Shown in pieces: positions 1 to 7,668 of a stretch of 64,000 nucleotides of DNA; within the stretch, counting starts at the first letter, position 1; every line of letters begins with the position of its first letter. The notes under the pieces are model-generated. The model made no database searches. It was not told the DNA's origin and was given only the letters and a program-made list of their open reading frames with translations. The position numbers were made by a program, and so were the translations under genes. The DNA comes from Demequina globuliformis (lineage in GTDB: Bacteria > Actinomycetota > Actinomycetes > Actinomycetales > Demequinaceae): NCBI RefSeq assembly GCF_000975155.1, contig NZ_BBRG01000001.1, positions 603,999 to 667,998 of the forward strand. Reading direction: 5' to 3'.

Positions 1-193
1 GGTGTTCACCATTGAGCCCGGCCTGTATTTCAAGGCGGACGACCTCGCCGTGCCCGAGGAACTGCGCGGCATCGGTGTGCGCATCGAGGACGATGTGCTG
101 GTCACCGACGACGGCGTTGAGAACCTCTCGCAGGCGCTACCGCGCACGGCCGATGCGGTCGAGGCGTGGATGAACAAGCACCGCACGCCCTAA
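1..193 (+). CDS. M24 family metallopeptidase (Xaa-Pro aminopeptidase-like), C-terminal fragment
   Basis: Only the last 63 or so residues lie in the window; the gene enters from the left edge, and the codon at base 2 (GTG) is internal rather than a start. The fragment holds the two C-terminal signatures of the pita-bread fold: an EPGLYF segment, whose Glu is a metal ligand in aminopeptidase P, and GVRIEDDVLVT, whose Glu is the last metal ligand. It would remove N-terminal residues ahead of proline using two divalent metal ions, in the cytoplasm. The stop is TAA at 191-193, followed after 8 bases by a large intergenic hairpin. Family assignment is firm; substrate is not known. Confidence 0.85.
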   Translation, partial: VFTIEPGLYFKADDLAVPEELRGIGVRIEDDVLVTDDGVENLSQALPRTADAVEAWMNKHRTP

Positions 194-201
194 CCCCTCT
201 T

Positions 202-263
202 CGCCAAATGGAACCATTTCGCTGTTTTAGCTACGCATAACAGCGAAATGGTTCCATTTGGCG
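202..263. repeat. Intergenic hairpin element, family 1, copy A
   Basis: Perfect 25-bp inverted repeat: arm 202-226, 12-nt loop 227-238, arm 239-263. The outer part of each arm (CCAAATGG..CCATTT) is itself nearly self-complementary, so the DNA or RNA can form one long hairpin or two small ones. The innermost pairs are CTGTT/AACAG. It lies just past the M24 peptidase stop and before the SD of the next gene. There is no T-run after it, so it is not a classical Rho-independent terminator. Five related copies occur in the window. Confidence 0.9.
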
Positions 264-344
264 TTGGCGGAGGGGGACCTAAGCCCCGCCTGACGCCGGC
301 ATACGCCTCCTAACCTCGGGTCAACCGCTGAAGAGGAGAGCGCC

Positions 345-1877
345 GTGACCCAAGCGCCCAGTCCCACTCCCGTGCGCACGCGCACCTCGCGCGTCGGCGC
401 GTTCGCCGCAGGCCTCCTCATCGCGCTGCTCGTGCTCGCCACCGCAGGCGCGAACCTCATCACTGCCCTGACCGACGGCGCGGCCCGTGCCGCAGAGGGT
501 CAGCCTGGTACGGAAGTCATTCAGGCATCGGCCCTCGATACGCCCGTCATCACAGCCGACGCCCCGGTCACTGTGGACCCGGACGCAGACTTGGTCTTGT
601 TTTGGGGAGATGGCTGCCCCAACTGCGAAAAGGAACGCGCCTGGCTTGAGAGCGTCGAGCGCGACTACCCGGATCTGACCATCGCCCAATACGAGGTCTG
701 GGGCGACGACGCCAACCGCGAACTGTTCGCGTCGGAGGCGGAGCGCCTCGGCTTCGAGGCAGGTTCCGTGCCCACGACCATCATCGACGAGCGTGTCTGG
801 ATTGGCTGGACTGATGCCATCGAACAAGACATGGCGGGCGCCATTTCCATGGTCGAGCGTGGCGAGACGCCCACCCCCGGCATCTACGGGACCGCTGGCG
901 CCGGTACCTGTGCAGAAGACGGCGAGGTGTGTTCGGCGGAGGCTCCGCAGACCGTCATTGATGTGCCATTGTTCGGCGAGGTCACGGTGTCCGCCGACTC
1001 ACTCCTCATGTCCACGATTGTCATCGGGTTCGTTGACGGCATCAATCCGTGCTCATTGTGGGTGCTGTCGGTTTTGCTCACCATCGTGCTGCGCACCAAT
1101 TCACGCAGGCGCGTGCTCGCCATCGGCACCACCTTCTTGACAGTGACCGCCATCATGTACGCCCTCTACATGGCGGCGTTCTACTCCGCGCTGGCCGTCG
1201 TGGGGATGCTGGGCTGGATCCAGGTGGTCGTCGCAGCGGTCGCTGGCATCTTCGGGATCGTGTCAGTGAAGGACTACTTCGCGATGGGCAAGGGCCTGTC
1301 GTTCACGATCCGCAAGGAGGACAAGCCCGGCATCTACTCGAAGATGCGCGCCGCGGCAGGGAAAAAGGCGCTCATCCCCGCGCTGGGCGCAACCGTCGTG
1401 CTCGCCATTGGAGTGTCGCTGCTTGAGACCCCCTGCACGGCAGGTTTCCCCGTGCTGTGGACGGGAATGCTGCACGCGAACGGCGTGGGACCCACGGAGA
1501 CTGCCGGCCTATTCGTCGCCTACATGGTTCCGTTCCTGCTTGACGAGCTGATCATCTTCGGTATCGCTGTCGCCACTATGAAGGCGACCAAGATGCAAGA
1601 CAAGCATGGCGAGCTGCTGAAACTCTTCGCGGGCGTCACCATGCTGGTCCTCGCGGCCGTGATGGTGATCGACCCCACGCTCATGGAGAACCCATGGGCG
1701 GCGCTGGGGCTCTTTGCCGGGGCGTTCGCGGTAGCTCTCGTGATCCACCTTGTGACCGTCAGGGTCGTCGCGGCGCGGCAGCCGGTCGACGCACCGCGGC
1801 CCCCAGACGACGGCTCGCCCCCTGCCTCCGCGGAGGTGTCCTCCGGCGCTGCCGATGGCGACCGCGCCGGGGAATGA
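345..1877 (+). CDS. Thioredoxin-fold / CcdA-type membrane fusion protein
   Basis: This 510-residue protein probably moves reducing equivalents across the membrane, as DsbD/CcdA proteins do. After an N-terminal membrane segment (about 17-42) comes an extracytoplasmic thioredoxin-like domain with CPNC at 91-94 and the cis-Pro loop SVPTT at 141-145. Then follow about six membrane helices (from about 217) carrying the paired CcdA cysteines in NPCSLW (Cys236) and ETPCTAGFP (Cys364). The C-terminus is a Pro/Ser-rich tail. The start is GTG at 345 with a strong SD (AAGAGGAG). Having the thioredoxin domain in front of the CcdA core on one chain resembles a rearranged DsbD. Partner proteins, for example in cytochrome c maturation or disulfide repair, are not visible nearby. 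Confidence 0.85.
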   Translation: MTQAPSPTPVRTRTSRVGAFAAGLLIALLVLATAGANLITALTDGAARAAEGQPGTEVIQASALDTPVITADAPVTVDPDADLVLFWGDGCPNCEKERAWLESVERDYPDLTIAQYEVWGDDANRELFASEAERLGFEAGSVPTTIIDERVWIGWTDAIEQDMAGAISMVERGETPTPGIYGTAGAGTCAEDGEVCSAEAPQTVIDVPLFGEVTVSADSLLMSTIVIGFVDGINPCSLWVLSVLLTIVLRTNSRRRVLAIGTTFLTVTAIMYALYMAAFYSALAVVGMLGWIQVVVAAVAGIFGIVSVKDYFAMGKGLSFTIRKEDKPGIYSKMRAAAGKKALIPALGATVVLAIGVSLLETPCTAGFPVLWTGMLHANGVGPTETAGLFVAYMVPFLLDELIIFGIAVATMKATKMQDKHGELLKLFAGVTMLVLAAVMVIDPTLMENPWAALGLFAGAFAVALVIHLVTVRVVAARQPVDAPRPPDDGSPPASAEVSSGAADGDRAGE

Positions 1878-1937
1878 TCCACGCGAGCAACTCGTTGTCC
1901 CTTCAACCGTTGTGTTGTCGAGGCCCAAGGAGCCACG

Positions 1938-2921
1938 TTGCCCATTCCGTTGTCTGTGCTGGACCTCGCCCCCATTGCCGAGGGAGAAACCGCGGGCGAT
2001 TCGTTCCGCCACTCCGTTGACTTGGCGAGGGTCGCCGAGCGATCCGGCTACACGCGCGTCTGGTACGCCGAGCACCACAACATGTCCCGAATCGCATCCT
2101 CAGCGACGAGTGTGCTCATCGCCCACGTCGCGGCGCACACGTCCACGATCCGCTTGGGCGCCGGTGGGGTCATGCTGCCCAATCACTCTCCGCTGACGAT
2201 CGCCGAGCAGTTCGGCACGCTCGAGACGCTCCACCCGGGCCGCATCGACCTGGGGCTTGGCCGTGCTCCGGGCGGGGATCGCGCGGTGTTCGCCGCCCTG
2301 CGGCGCACCCCCGAGTCCTCCGACCGCTTCCCCCAGGACGTCCTCGAACTGCAGGGCTACCTGGGTGACGAGTCCCGCGTCCACGGCGTCGAGGCCACCC
2401 CGGGCAAGGGCTCGCAGGTGCCGCTGTACATCCTTGGCTCTTCCCTCTTTGGGGCCCAGCTTGCCGCGCAACTCGGGCTGCCGTATGCCTTCGCGTCCCA
2501 CTTCGCTCCGGCGGCGCTCACGGAGGCCGTGGCCGCGTACCGTGACGGATTCCAGCCGTCGGCCCAGTTGGACAGCCCGCACGTCATCCTGGGCGCAAAT
2601 GTGTTTGCAGCGGAGTCGACGGCGCTCGCGCAGGAACAATTCGCGGCGTCGCGTCGCTCGCGCGTGCGGATGATGCTCAAGCGTGGCCCCTCCATCCCCG
2701 AGTATTCGGATGCGGACATTGACGCGTTCCTCACCACCCCTCAGGGCGCACAACTCGCGGACATGATGCGCATCACCGCGGTGGGGACGGGGGAAAAGGT
2801 GCGCGCGTGGCTCAACGACTTCGCGGCGCAGCACGGGGCCGACGAGGTCATCACGGCTCACGGCGCTCTTGAGGCCGATGCCCGGGTGGCGTCAGTAGCG
2901 CTCGCGGGAACGGCCGCTTGA
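1938..2921 (+). CDS. LLM class flavin-dependent oxidoreductase
   Basis: The 327-residue protein matches the luciferase-like monooxygenase fold of the MsnO8/YhbW type: N-terminal [10 protein letters not shown], then [25 protein letters not shown] and a [16 protein letters not shown] segment that forms the FMN or F420 pocket in this family. Start is TTG at 1938, 6 nt after AAGGAG, chosen because it begins right at the conserved first beta strand. It follows the thioredoxin/CcdA gene by 60 bp on the same strand and may be cotranscribed. Substrate and cofactor cannot be told from sequence. The 3' side runs into the 26-bp tandem repeat. Confidence 0.85.
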   Translation: MPIPLSVLDLAPIAEGETAGDSFRHSVDLARVAERSGYTRVWYAEHHNMSRIASSATSVLIAHVAAHTSTIRLGAGGVMLPNHSPLTIAEQFGTLETLHPGRIDLGLGRAPGGDRAVFAALRRTPESSDRFPQDVLELQGYLGDESRVHGVEATPGKGSQVPLYILGSSLFGAQLAAQLGLPYAFASHFAPAALTEAVAAYRDGFQPSAQLDSPHVILGANVFAAESTALAQEQFAASRRSRVRMMLKRGPSIPEYSDADIDAFLTTPQGAQLADMMRITAVGTGEKVRAWLNDFAAQHGADEVITAHGALEADARVASVALAGTAA

Positions 2922-2940
2922 CGCGGCGTTCGTACAGAGC

Positions 2941-3080
2941 GGCGCTGAAGGCGTGCGGCTCCGCGCGGCGCTGAAAGCGTGCGGCCCCGCCCGGCGCTGA
3001 AGGCGTGCGGCCCCGCCCGGCGCTGAAGGCGTGCGGCCCCGCCCGGCGCTGAAGGCGTGCGGCCCCGCCCGGCGCTGAAG
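2941..3080. repeat. 26-bp tandem repeat (minisatellite), five full units plus a partial sixth
   Basis: Units begin at 2941, 2967, 2993, 3019 and 3045, with a partial unit at 3071-3080. The unit reads GGCGCTGAAGGCGTGCGGCC followed by CCGCCC; the first two units carry small changes and the last three are identical. The partial last unit runs straight into the left arm of hairpin copy B, sharing CTGAAG. It lies between the convergent LLM and MocR genes. The length is not a multiple of three and no start with SD opens into it, so I read it as non-coding. Confidence 0.9.
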
Positions 3081-3135
3081 TGGCACAAAATGCCTGTTAT
3101 AGGGACGCAAAACAGCCAAATGGAGCCATTTGGCG
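3077..3135. repeat. Intergenic hairpin element, family 1, copy B (mixed arms)
   Basis: Left arm of the second type (GTGGCACAAAATGCCTGTT, ending 3098), 12-nt loop 3099-3110, right arm of the first type 3111-3135 (AACAGCCAAATGGAGCCATT then TGGCG). Each arm is self-complementary (GGCA..TGCC and CCAAATGG..CCATTTGG); between arms only CTGTT/AACAG and a few bases pair. It sits between convergent genes, 14 bp from the MocR stop. Confidence 0.85.
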
Positions 3136-3148
3136 TGGGGCGGCGGGG

Positions 3149-4567
3149 CTATGCCGCGCGCTCCGCGAGCACCTTGACGCCGAGGCGCATCTCTTCAGGG
3201 GGCAAGTAGATCGGCAGCCGGAAGTGTGACGCCCCTCCCCCGGGCGCTACCTCGAAGGCAGTGCCCGGGGCGACTGGGACACCCGCGGCTTCCGCTCTAG
3301 CCGCGAACCGGTCGGCATTCATGCCAGGCACCTCCACCCACAGGCTGGGTCCACCGTCGGGCATGCGCACCTTCCACTCGGGCGCATACTCGCGCATGGC
3401 GTCGACTGTGGCGTCGAGGGATTCGCGCAGTGCCGCGACACGCCACGCCAGAGTCGACTCGAAGGAGTCAGTCAGCAACTCACGCGCGATCCTCTGCAAC
3501 AGCGCGGAACTGCCCAGATCCATCGCCGCCTTCCGCTGGCGCAACTGAGCCGCGAGCGTGGCATTGGTGTGGAGCCACCCAATGCGCAGCCCTCCCCAGA
3601 ACACCTTGGACAGCCCCGAGATAGTCACGACTGACGCGCCAGTCCCCAATGCGGCGAAGGGCGGCGCGGGCACACCGCCCAGCGCAAGATCAGCCGTGAT
3701 GCGGTCGTCGACAAGGGTGGTTCCCGTCATGGCGGCAGCCTCAGCCAGCGCGAGGGCCTCGTCCTCGGTGAGCGCGGTTCCCATGGGGTTGTGAAAGGTC
3801 GTCACGTACGCGACATCCGGCCTCGCGGCGCGCAGGAGCTTGATGGAAGCTGCGACGTCTAAGCCGTCACGCCCAATGGGCAGGGCCAGGGGGCGCGACC
3901 CCGCGGAGGAGATGGCGTCAAACACCCCCGGGTACGTGACGCCTTCGAGCGCCACTGGGGAGCCCGGGCCCGCCAACTCGGTCAGCGTCAACCACAGGGC
4001 CTGTTGGCCACCACTGGTGATGACCACCTCTTCCGGCTGCGCGTCAATGCCCTGCGCGCGCAGGCGCGCCACCACTGCGTGCACGAGGTCGGGGTCGCCC
4101 AGCGCCGCGTACCCGGTCCCGAGAGTCGGCGACGCGCCAAGAAACGCCTGTGCATCCGCGAAGGCCGTCACCACTGCGGGCGCTGGCGGCGGCGTGGCAG
4201 AGGACAAGCCCACCAGAGGGGCCTGCGCACCAGGCAGGATGCGGTGAAAACGGTCCTGCAGACTCATGGCGTCGAGCCCCCGCGCACGCGCCCCCAACGT
4301 GGGTGCCGCGCCAGCCTTCACATCCAGCCAGGCGTCATCGCGCAGCCGCTGATACGCGGCCGTCACGGTGTTACGCGACAGGTGGAGCGAGTCGGCAAGC
4401 GCTCGCTCCGATGGCAGACGTGTGCCGTATTCAAGCGACCCCGACTCCGCCAAGGACACAATGGCGTCAGCGAGCTGCTGGTACAGGGGTCCGGTGCCGG
4501 ATCGCCAATGGTCAAGGACGTCGCGGAGCTGGTCGGCCGTGGTGCGCATGGAGCCATCACAGCGCAA
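3149..4567 (-). CDS. MocR/PdxR-type transcriptional regulator (GntR HTH + aminotransferase fold)
   Basis: The 472-residue protein has an N-terminal GntR winged helix (about 28-85, with LPSERALADSLHLSRNTVTA) joined to a fold-type I aminotransferase domain. The PLP-binding Lys is Lys321 in ISGLSKVFWGG; FHNPMG (259-263) and TLVDDR hold further cofactor residues. MocR proteins use PLP or a PLP adduct as effector and usually control an adjacent gene. Here the divergent neighbour is a PLP-dependent decarboxylase, its likely target. I used TTG at 4567 because AGAGGGGG stands 5 nt ahead of it; ATG at 4549 is the alternative. The PLP site looks intact, so coenzyme binding is expected. Effector unknown. 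Confidence 0.88.
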   Translation of the reverse strand: MRCDGSMRTTADQLRDVLDHWRSGTGPLYQQLADAIVSLAESGSLEYGTRLPSERALADSLHLSRNTVTAAYQRLRDDAWLDVKAGAAPTLGARARGLDAMSLQDRFHRILPGAQAPLVGLSSATPPPAPAVVTAFADAQAFLGASPTLGTGYAALGDPDLVHAVVARLRAQGIDAQPEEVVITSGGQQALWLTLTELAGPGSPVALEGVTYPGVFDAISSAGSRPLALPIGRDGLDVAASIKLLRAARPDVAYVTTFHNPMGTALTEDEALALAEAAAMTGTTLVDDRITADLALGGVPAPPFAALGTGASVVTISGLSKVFWGGLRIGWLHTNATLAAQLRQRKAAMDLGSSALLQRIARELLTDSFESTLAWRVAALRESLDATVDAMREYAPEWKVRMPDGGPSLWVEVPGMNADRFAARAEAAGVPVAPGTAFEVAPGGGASHFRLPIYLPPEEMRLGVKVLAERAA

Positions 4568-4637
4568 ACTGGCCCCCTCTGGCTAGTGCCACCCGTGCGC
4601 CAACTGGACCTCGCCGTTAAGGGCCAGTCGCGCCAGT
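4568..4637. promoter_or_regulatory. Divergent promoter region with ACTGG/CCAGT repeats, candidate MocR operator
   Basis: Between the divergent MocR and decarboxylase genes the motif ACTGG occurs at 4568 (ACTGGCC) and 4603 (ACTGGACC), and its complement CCAGT at 4624-4628 and 4633-4637. The 4603/4624 pair forms an inverted repeat. MocR proteins typically bind repeated short motifs in such shared promoters, so this is the best operator candidate. No direct proof. Confidence 0.45.
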
Positions 4638-4645
4638 CTTCTGAC

Positions 4646-6157
4646 ATGAGCACCGACACCCTCGCCACGGATACCTCCGCTACGGACACCCCCGCCGCCG
4701 CAGACCTCAGCCGCGTGCGCACCAACCCCAGCACACTCGCCCGTACCCGCGAGCGCATCGGCCTCATGACCGAGGCCGCCCGCCGCGCCGGTTCCTACGC
4801 AGCGAACGCCGGCTCCCGGCCGGTCGCCCCTGCTCCTGCCGACGTTGCCGCGCTGTCCGTCCTGCGCCGCCCCCTCCCCGACCGCGGCGCCCCCGCGCGA
4901 GCGGTCCTCGCGGAGCTCGACCGCGTCGGATCCCCGGCAGCGACCGTCACAAACAACGGCCGCTACTTTGGCTTCGTCACCGGCGGCACCGACCCCGCCG
5001 CGCAGGCGGCGGCCATCCTCGCGGGCGCGTGGGACCAGAACCCCGGAGGGGCATCCGCGATCGGCGCAGAACTCGACCGGGTGGCGTGCACGTGGGTCAT
5101 TGATGCGCTTGGCCTGCCCGCAGGGTCCGCGGCCTCATTCAACGCGGGCGCGACCGTCGCGAACCTCACTGGCATCATTGCCGCGCGCGATGCGCTCTAC
5201 GCTCGCCTGGGGTGGTCGGTCGCCGAGCGCGGCCTCGCTGGCGCCCCGGCACTCCGGGTCGTGGTGGGCGAGGAGATTCACGCCTCCGCGCTGAAGGCGT
5301 TGCGCCTCGCAGGCTTTGGCGAGGCGCAGCTCGAACGCGTGCCTACCGACGCGACGGGAGCGGTCAAGGCGGATGCGTTCCCCACCGATACCGACGAGCG
5401 CACGTTGGTGCTGTTGCAGGCGGGCAATGTCAACACTGGGGCGTCCGATCCCTTCGCCGCCGTCATCCCTGGGGTCCGCGAGCGCGGCGGGTGGGTGCAC
5501 GTCGACGGTGCATTCGGCCTGTGGGCTGCGGCCTCACCGACCTTGCGCCACCTCGTCGCCAGCGTCGAACTCGCCGACTCCTGGGCCACGGACGCGCACA
5601 AGTGGCTGCAGGTGCCCTACGACTCCGGGCTGGTCATCGTGCGCGACCCCGATGCGTTAACCCGCGCCATGACATCGCAGGCCGCCTATCTCTCGCCCGA
5701 TCCCACCGCCCCCATGAACCGCGGTATCCAGATTTCCCAACGGGCGCGTGGGGTAGAGACGTGGGCCATGCTCGCCACGCACGGGCGCGCGGGGCTGGCC
5801 GACATTATCGACCGCTCGTGCGCTCAGGCGCGGCGCTTCGCTTCGGGTTTGGCCAGTGCAGGGGCTCAGATTCTTGCGCCGGTGACCTTGAATCAGGTGC
5901 TTGTCGCCTTTGGCGACGGTGAACAGACGGCAGCGACCATCGCGGCCGTTCAGGCCGACGGCACGTGCTGGGCGGGCGCCACCACATGGAAGGGACGCTG
6001 TGCCATGCGGATCTCCGTGTCCGATGCGGCGACGACCAATGACGACGTTGACGCGTCGATCGCTGCCATCGTCGCGTGCTGGGAGTCGGTCCGCGCCGGC
6101 GCCTCAAGCCCCGCTGCCTCGCCCCACTCCTCGCCACATGGCTCCATTCGGCTGTGA
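4646..6157 (+). CDS. PLP-dependent group II decarboxylase family protein
   Basis: The 503-residue protein belongs to the glutamate/aromatic amino acid decarboxylase family (fold type I). The PLP Lys is Lys319 in WATDAHKWLQVPYD, the ring-nitrogen Asp is Asp287 in HVDGAFG, and the stacking His is His212 in GEEIHAS. It decarboxylates or otherwise transforms an amino acid in the cytoplasm; substrate is not readable. The ATG at 4646 fits the family start; an open frame continues upstream only because the antisense MocR gene is GC-rich. It is divergent from the MocR gene, its probable regulator. Unusually, the last residues (PHGSIRL) and the stop are encoded by hairpin element copy C, so the gene end has been overwritten or extended by the repeat. 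Confidence 0.88.
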   Translation: MSTDTLATDTSATDTPAAADLSRVRTNPSTLARTRERIGLMTEAARRAGSYAANAGSRPVAPAPADVAALSVLRRPLPDRGAPARAVLAELDRVGSPAATVTNNGRYFGFVTGGTDPAAQAAAILAGAWDQNPGGASAIGAELDRVACTWVIDALGLPAGSAASFNAGATVANLTGIIAARDALYARLGWSVAERGLAGAPALRVVVGEEIHASALKALRLAGFGEAQLERVPTDATGAVKADAFPTDTDERTLVLLQAGNVNTGASDPFAAVIPGVRERGGWVHVDGAFGLWAAASPTLRHLVASVELADSWATDAHKWLQVPYDSGLVIVRDPDALTRAMTSQAAYLSPDPTAPMNRGIQISQRARGVETWAMLATHGRAGLADIIDRSCAQARRFASGLASAGAQILAPVTLNQVLVAFGDGEQTAATIAAVQADGTCWAGATTWKGRCAMRISVSDAATTNDDVDASIAAIVACWESVRAGASSPAASPHSSPHGSIRL

Positions 6158-6187
6158 TAGCCAGCCATAAGAGGCATTTTGTGCCAC
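6132..6187. repeat. Intergenic hairpin element, family 1, copy C (mixed arms, reversed)
   Basis: First-type arm 6132-6156 (CGCCACATGGCTCCATTC then GGCTGTG), 12-nt spacer 6157-6168, second-type arm 6169-6187 (AGGCATTTTGTGCCAC). The arm order is opposite to copies B and D. The element begins inside the decarboxylase gene and contains its stop codon. Arms are degenerate compared with copies A, E and F. Confidence 0.85.
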
Positions 6188-6206
6188 CAGGGGTGGGATT
6201 CCAGCC

Positions 6207-6258
6207 GGGCCGATGCCCGGGGCGCGTGACGTACGGGACGCGCCCCGGGCATCGGCCC
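6207..6258. repeat. Perfect 21-bp inverted repeat centred between hairpin copies C and D
   Basis: Left arm 6207-6227 (GGGCCGATGCCCGGGGCGCG plus T), 10-nt loop 6228-6237, right arm 6238-6258, matching at 21 of 21 positions. It would be extremely stable as RNA. Each arm contains the over-represented octamer GCCGATGC or its complement. It may terminate transcription of the decarboxylase gene, but no T-run follows. Confidence 0.9.
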
Positions 6259-6295
6259 ACAGAAGTTCGACACCCCACGCGCTCCCAGGCCAACT

Positions 6296-6354
6296 GAAGT
6301 GGCAAGAAATGCCTGTCTTGCGTACTCATAACAGCGAAATGGAGCCATCTGGCG
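6296..6354. repeat. Intergenic hairpin element, family 1, copy D (mixed arms)
   Basis: Second-type arm 6296-6317 (GAAGTGGCAAGAAATGCCTG then TC), 12-nt loop 6318-6329, first-type arm 6330-6354 (AACAGCGAAATGGAGCCATC then TGGCG). Together with copy C it forms 55-60-bp inverted repeats around the central palindrome. It lies upstream of the leaderless MgtE-N/CBS gene. Confidence 0.85.
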
Positions 6355-6387
6355 AAAAGAGGCGGGCGGGGGTATGCGGGCCCCGGT

Positions 6388-6393
6388 TAGGCT
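6388..6393 (+). promoter_or_regulatory. -10 hexamer TAGGCT of a leaderless promoter
   Basis: TAGGCT fits the actinobacterial -10 pattern TANNNT and ends 6 nt before the ATG at 6400. No SD precedes that ATG, so transcription probably starts at or next to the start codon. Confidence 0.6.
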
Positions 6394-6399
6394 GACCCC

Positions 6400-7668
6400 A
6401 TGAGCCAATCAGCCGAGCGTGTCTACGTTGCCCGACTGGTCGGTACCAGCGTGTTCGACCCCCTGGGAGATGCCGTGGGGCGGGTGCGTGACGTGGTGCT
6501 CCTCATGCGGCGCGGAAACGCCCCCAGTGCCGTAGGACTCGTCGTCGAGGTCGCCGGCCGCCGCCGCGTGTTCTTGCCACTGACCCGAGTGACGTCCATC
6601 GCTCCCGGCCAGGTGATCTGCACCGGCGTGCTGAACCTGCGCCGCTTCCAGGCCAGGGCCTCCGAGACCCTCGCCATCGCGGAGCTCCTGGAGCGCTCGG
6701 TGACGATCAAGAACGGCCGGATTCCCGCATACATTGAGGACCTCGCGATTGAACCTCAGCGGGGCGGAACATGGCAGGTGACCACGCTATTTGTGCGCAA
6801 GTCCGAACGCCGCAAGGGCGTCCTCGGCTTCTCCCGTCGCGGAGAGGCAGTGGTGGTGGGCCTCGACGAGGTAACCGGCCTCATGCGCCGCGACCAGCTT
6901 CAGGGTGCGCAACTGGTGATTCAGTCCTTCGCGGACCACAAGCCCGCTGACCTCGCGGCCGCGTTGATGGAGATGTCGCCGTCACGGTCGGCGGAGATCG
7001 CGGCCGCCCTGGACGACGAACGCCTCGCAGACGTCTTGGAGGAGCTACCAGAGGAAGAGCAGATCTCGCTGCTCGGAACCCTGCGCAACGAACGCGCGGC
7101 CGACGTCCTTGAGGCCATGGACCCCGACGACGCTGCGGACCTGTTGGGCGACCTGCCGGACGCTCAAGCGCAAAAGTTGCTCGAACTCATGGAGCCGCAA
7201 GACGCCGACCAGGTGCGACAGCTGCTGCACTACGAGGACGACACCGCCGGCGGCCTCATGACGACCGAACCCGTCATAGTGGGGCCCGAGACCACCGTGG
7301 CAACGTGCCTGGCACTGGTGCGCAAACAGCAACTTCCTCCCGCGCTCGCATCGATGGTGTTCGTCGTGCGCCCGCCCCTGGAAACGCCCACAGGCCGGTA
7401 CATCGGCCTCGTGCACACCCAGCGCCTACTGCGTGAGGCACCGCACGACCTCATTGGCGGGCACACCGATCCCGCCATCGAGTCCCTCAGCGCCGACGAC
7501 TCGCTGCAAGAGGTATCGCGCCGCATGGCCGCCTACGACATCCTCGCCATGCCCGTCGTCGACGACGACCACCGCCTGCTGGGTGCGGTCTCGATCGATG
7601 ACGTGCTCGACCACCTACTGCCCAGCGACTGGCGCGAGCACATGGATGACGAGGAGGACGCCTCGTGA
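6400..7668 (+). CDS. MgtE N-terminal domain / CBS domain protein without a channel domain
   Basis: The 422-residue protein has a PRC-barrel-like N-terminal part (about 8-110), a right-handed superhelix of MgtE-N repeats (about 185-295, repeated units such as ADVLEELPEEEQISLLGTL and AADVLEAMDPDDAADLLGDL) and a tandem CBS pair (about 295-410, with DDTAGGLMTTEPV and MPVVDDDHRLLGAVS). In MgtE these cytosolic domains sense Mg2+, but the five membrane helices of the channel are absent here, so this is a soluble protein. Its stop overlaps the DUF1003 membrane gene by GTGA, suggesting the two products work together, perhaps as sensor and membrane part. The same neighbours (with Mrp) recur in actinobacteria. 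Leaderless start. Confidence 0.85.
   Translation: MSQSAERVYVARLVGTSVFDPLGDAVGRVRDVVLLMRRGNAPSAVGLVVEVAGRRRVFLPLTRVTSIAPGQVICTGVLNLRRFQARASETLAIAELLERSVTIKNGRIPAYIEDLAIEPQRGGTWQVTTLFVRKSERRKGVLGFSRRGEAVVVGLDEVTGLMRRDQLQGAQLVIQSFADHKPADLAAALMEMSPSRSAEIAAALDDERLADVLEELPEEEQISLLGTLRNERAADVLEAMDPDDAADLLGDLPDAQAQKLLELMEPQDADQVRQLLHYEDDTAGGLMTTEPVIVGPETTVATCLALVRKQQLPPALASMVFVVRPPLETPTGRYIGLVHTQRLLREAPHDLIGGHTDPAIESLSADDSLQEVSRRMAAYDILAMPVVDDDHRLLGAVSIDDVLDHLLPSDWREHMDDEEDAS

Noticed and set aside
2941-3080. CRISPR-like array
   Set aside because: Units are directly joined with no spacers and no cas genes are present; it is a minisatellite.
2858-3119. Short minus-strand frames through the 26-bp repeats, giving Gly/Arg/Pro repeat peptides
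   Set aside because: 26 is not a multiple of three, so the frame rotates through the repeat; no SD and no homologous protein type.
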